Below are positions 61,421 through 64,000 of a DNA stretch of 64,000 bases, one piece after another. Source of the stretch: JAHIVB01 sp964574705. Its GTDB lineage: Bacteria > Bacillota_I > Bacilli_A > Izemoplasmatales > Hujiaoplasmataceae. The stretch covers positions 27,459-91,458 of the forward strand of contig CAZNOO010000006.1 of assembly GCA_964574705.1 (NCBI GenBank). The letters run 5' to 3'. The notes under the pieces are model-generated. The model worked only from the letters and a program-made list of their open reading frames with translations. It made no database searches and was not told the origin of the DNA. Numbering within the stretch: the first letter of the stretch is position 1; the number at the start of each line of letters is the position of its first letter. The position numbers were made by a program, and so were the translations under genes.

Positions 61421-62706
61421 TATTTACCTCTCCTTTTTGACTTTTTCAAAAGGGAAATCATTTCTTCTTTGTATTTCTTCTTATATCCAGGTTTTACAGT
61501 CTTTGATTTTGGATTTTTAATTTTTATCTGAGTGAGTTCTTTACTGTCAATTCGAACTCTTTTACTTCGTTCGTCCCTTGTTTTTGCTGGAACAATTGTT
61601 TTACTCTTGATTTCGATGTAACTGCAAGATAATCCGAGTCCTTCTAGAACGTTAAGATAAGCCTCGTCTTTGAAATCATATAAAGAAATTGCAATTCCAT
61701 CATAAGCCATTCTACCAGTTCTGCCTGTCCTATGAACATAAAATGATGTATCCTTAGGCAATTCAAAATTAATGATGTGGCTGACACCGTCAATATCGAT
61801 TCCACGTGATAATAGGTCTGTTGCGACTAAATACTGAAACTCAAGATTTTCGAGTCTTTTGAGTAATTGTCTTCTTTTTCTAAAGTCGATATCTCCATGA
61901 AGAAGCGTCGCATTGACTTTCTTATTCTTCAAGTACTCATAAACCGCATTTGCAGAATCTTTTGTATTACAGAAAATGATACCGATATAAGGGTTGATTG
62001 CGGTTAATACTGAAGACAGCACCTCAAAACGGTCTTTTTCTTTTGTCTTAACAAAATAATGTTTGATATTTAAATTCGAAACATCTTCTTTATGAATTTG
62101 AATAAATTTGGGAGAAGTAAGATACTTCTTTAAAAACGGTTGTAACCGCTCAGGAATCGTTGCTGAAAGAACCACCATTTGGGTGTTTTTATCAAATACT
62201 GATGCAATTCCGTCAATCTCATCTAGAAATGCATTCTCTAGTGCCATGTCAGCTTCATCGATGATGAAAGATTTTGCAGTATATGCTTTTAAAATATTTT
62301 CTTTACGAATCAAGTCGAAAAGCCGTCCAGGTGTACCAATCACAATTTGGGGTTGAGATTTAGTAAGCCGTGTCATTTCATTCTCACGATCTGAACTGCC
62401 AACAAATAATCTTACATCGATTGGTTTTGGGGACTTTTGGGTCATTTGTCTCACAAATGAATAAATTTGACTTGCAAGTTCTCTGGTTGGGGCACAAATG
62501 ACAGATTGGATTTCAGGCAAATCCTCGTCAAGACGTTCTAAAATTGGAATTAAGTAACTATGCGTTTTTCCAGAACCAGTCTTGGCTTCAATAATCAGAC
62601 TTTCTTTATTTAGAAAAAGAGGAATTACAGCTTCCTGTACTTCAGTATATTGAGTGAAAGAAATTTCTTTCAACGCTTCTTCTATGTATTTCTTTGTTAG
62701 ATTCAT
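61420..62706 (-). CDS. DEAD-box RNA helicase (CshB-like)
   Basis: 428 residues. Q motif at the N-terminus, Walker A AKTGSGKT (41-48), PTRELA, DEAD, SAT, and in domain 2 HGDID, VATDLLSRGIDI and HRTGRTGR. The C-terminal tail is basic (KKYKEEMISLLKKSKRRGK). It unwinds RNA, likely in ribosome assembly or mRNA decay. It heads the operon with nfo and trmL. Confidence 0.93.
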   Translation of the reverse strand: MNLTKKYIEEALKEISFTQYTEVQEAVIPLFLNKESLIIEAKTGSGKTHSYLIPILERLDEDLPEIQSVICAPTRELASQIYSFVRQMTQKSPKPIDVRLFVGSSDRENEMTRLTKSQPQIVIGTPGRLFDLIRKENILKAYTAKSFIIDEADMALENAFLDEIDGIASVFDKNTQMVVLSATIPERLQPFLKKYLTSPKFIQIHKEDVSNLNIKHYFVKTKEKDRFEVLSSVLTAINPYIGIIFCNTKDSANAVYEYLKNKKVNATLLHGDIDFRKRRQLLKRLENLEFQYLVATDLLSRGIDIDGVSHIINFELPKDTSFYVHRTGRTGRMAYDGIAISLYDFKDEAYLNVLEGLGLSCSYIEIKSKTIVPAKTRDERSKRVRIDSKELTQIKIKNPKSKTVKPGYKKKYKEEMISLLKKSKRRGK

Positions 62707-62724
62707 CTATATCACGCTTTCTTT

Positions 62725-62753
62725 TTGTAAATCAATTCAATTTATTATATAAT
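62725..62753 (+). promoter_or_regulatory. Promoter of ispH
   Basis: TTGTAA (62725-62730), 17-base spacer, TATAAT (62748-62753). Confidence 0.8.
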
Positions 62754-62790
62754 AATCATAGAGATAAGTAAATGAATAAGCGAGGAAGCT

Positions 62791-63669
62791 ATGAAAGTCA
62801 TCCCAATCAGGCCAAGAGGGTTTTGCCCCGGTGTCGTCAAAGCCATTCAAATCGTCGAAGACGTCATAAAAGATCCATCCTACCCAAGACCGATTCAGAT
62901 TCTGGGCATGATCGTACATAATCGCCATGTTGTTGAAGATTTTCAATCTCGCGGCGTAATCTCAATTGAAGGATTTCATGAATCTAGACTTGAAATGATC
63001 TCAAAAGTGGTTCCTGGGACTGTAATCATCACCGCTCATGGGATCAGTGACTTCGTCCGGCAACAATTGAAAGATTTGCATGTCGTCCTCGTTGATGCAA
63101 CTTGTCGAGACGTATCACGAACTCAAAATCTCGTCAAATCGCATTTAAGTCAAAATGATGAGATTCTTTACATTGGAAAACGAAACCATCCAGAAACGGA
63201 AAGCGTACAAGAGCTTAGCTCGAAGGTTCATGTGATTGAATCCATCAGTGACTTTAAAAACCTAAAATTACATACAGAGAAACTTTTTGTCACAAATCAA
63301 ACCACTTTTTCAATTCGTGATATTGAACCCATCCTTCATGAAATAAGAGAAACGTACCCCTTCGCAGTCATCTCTGACGAAATCTGCGATTCTACAAGAA
63401 TTCGCCAGGAGGCAATCCTCGAAACAAACAAAAATATTGATGTTTGCTTTATCGTAGGAGATCCCCGGAGCAATAACACCAAAAACTTGGTAAAAATCAG
63501 TATTGAAGAAACGAAAACACCTACATATCTTATTGAAACCGAAAATGACATTACAGAAATGATGCTAAAGGGTGTAAATTCTGTCAGCGTTTCAAGTGGA
63601 GCGTCCACTCCAAATCAAATCACAAAAAGAGTGATTGAATACTTGAATCTTTACAGAGAGATAGAATAG
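62791..63669 (+). CDS. ispH: 4-hydroxy-3-methylbut-2-enyl diphosphate reductase
   Basis: 292 residues. The three [4Fe-4S] cysteines are Cys12 (GFCPGV), Cys105 (DATC) and Cys199 (DEICDST); substrate-site His43 and His83 and the HPETES segment (catalytic Glu) are also visible. It is the last enzyme of the MEP pathway, giving IPP and DMAPP. GAGGAAG precedes the ATG. Confidence 0.96.
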   Translation: MKVIPIRPRGFCPGVVKAIQIVEDVIKDPSYPRPIQILGMIVHNRHVVEDFQSRGVISIEGFHESRLEMISKVVPGTVIITAHGISDFVRQQLKDLHVVLVDATCRDVSRTQNLVKSHLSQNDEILYIGKRNHPETESVQELSSKVHVIESISDFKNLKLHTEKLFVTNQTTFSIRDIEPILHEIRETYPFAVISDEICDSTRIRQEAILETNKNIDVCFIVGDPRSNNTKNLVKISIEETKTPTYLIETENDITEMMLKGVNSVSVSSGASTPNQITKRVIEYLNLYREIE

Positions 63670-63760
63670 AGTCTTTTTTCATTCTTTCGCCAAAAAATCC
63701 TTTATTTTTTCTTCAAATTGTTTTATAATATACGAAGTAGCGAATTAAGAGGTGAATACG

Positions 63761-63931
63761 ATGGCAAATACAAAAGCGAAACCAAGATACAATGATGATG
63801 AAAAAGAAATCAAGACTTACAATCCTACCAAAAGCAAAGTTGGTAGAATTATCATTGTCTTATTAATTGCTGGAATGACCTTGGGTATCATTATTTCCGC
63901 AATTTTCCAAATGATCCAAGTATTATCATAA
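63761..63931 (+). CDS. Small single-pass membrane protein
   Basis: 56 residues from the ATG at 63761, behind AGAGGTGAA (63748-63756). The N-terminal half is polar and charged; one membrane segment of about 23 residues (about 28-50) precedes a short tail. A TATAAT lies at 63724-63729 and a strong terminator follows, so it is probably a real gene. It recalls DUF4044-like small membrane proteins, but I cannot confirm this. Confidence 0.72.
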   Translation: MANTKAKPRYNDDEKEIKTYNPTKSKVGRIIIVLLIAGMTLGIIISAIFQMIQVLS

Positions 63932-63967
63932 ACACCAACTAAATTGTTTTTCACACGATTTTAAATG

Positions 63968-63994
63968 AAAGAACTTCGAAAGTTCTTTTTTTTT
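63968..63994 (+). terminator. Terminator of the small membrane protein gene
   Basis: AAAGAACTT pairs with AAGTTCTTT around CGA, then a run of T. Confidence 0.9.
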
Positions 63995-64000
63995 ATTTAA

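Overview
The window is AT-rich bacterial chromosome with dense, short-spaced operons and typical Gram-positive signals: strong GGAGG-type ribosome binding sites, sigma-A promoters with 16-17 bp spacers, and intrinsic terminators that often contain the stop codon of the gene they end. Gene content (infC-rpmI-rplT with an L20-type leader, rplU-rpmA, a YwaF-like protein, a TGS/uridine-kinase fusion, full-length PPDK, nadD-nadE, natAB, lysine riboswitch) points to Bacillota/Mycoplasmatota. TGA is a normal stop (for example at 4924-4926 and in several ATGA overlaps), so this is not a TGA-Trp mycoplasma. My best guess is an Acholeplasma/Izemoplasma/Haloplasma-type lineage; this rests on gene content only. 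There is no phage, IS element or CRISPR array.

Layout. 1-8 kb: 5' end of a cellobiose-phosphorylase-like gene, two unknown membrane proteins, rplU-rpmA, an oxidoreductase, a membrane-anchored hydrolase, a GH13 alpha-glucosidase and three tRNA-Arg genes flanking an unknown membrane protein. 8-12 kb: a membrane glycosyltransferase preceded by a protein combining a degenerate GGDEF-like and a degenerate receiver domain. 12-18 kb: a thioredoxin-like lipoprotein, rsmD-coaD, an M42 peptidase, a probable 6S RNA and ppdK. 18-25 kb: an ABC exporter, tRNA-Thr and two tandem fused ATPase-permeases. 25-30 kb: glycogen genes glgA-glgC and a nucleoside kinase. 30-38 kb: a YwaF-like protein, an ECF sigma/RsgI-like pair, and a six-gene operon natA-natB-NTPase-membrane protein-cysteine-less radical-SAM homologue-DUF2188 protein.

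38-43 kb: infC (AUU start)-rpmI-rplT behind an L20-type attenuator, and glmS-glmM-glmU, a complete route from fructose-6-phosphate to UDP-GlcNAc. 43-46 kb: an unrecognised four-gene cassette (secreted protein, anchored ectodomain protein, ABC ATPase, ABC permease). 46-52 kb: nadD-nadE-mnmA-patatin, then a second M42 peptidase and a small membrane protein. 52-55 kb: a lysine-riboswitch-controlled amino-acid ABC transporter whose binding-protein gene is frameshifted and whose permease carries an Ig-like ectodomain. 55-60 kb: two tandem CotH-like proteins behind an RluA-type synthase, and a DUF402 protein. 60-64 kb: a helicase-nfo-trmL operon, ispH and a 56-residue membrane protein.

The points I find most interesting are the GT2 synthase coupled to a doubly degenerate regulator, the radical-SAM homologue with no cluster cysteines, the secreted/ABC cassette at 43-46 kb, the riboswitch-lysine transporter region with its Ig-bearing permease and frameshift, and the absence of the prp gene from between rplU and rpmA together with an altered L27 leader peptide.
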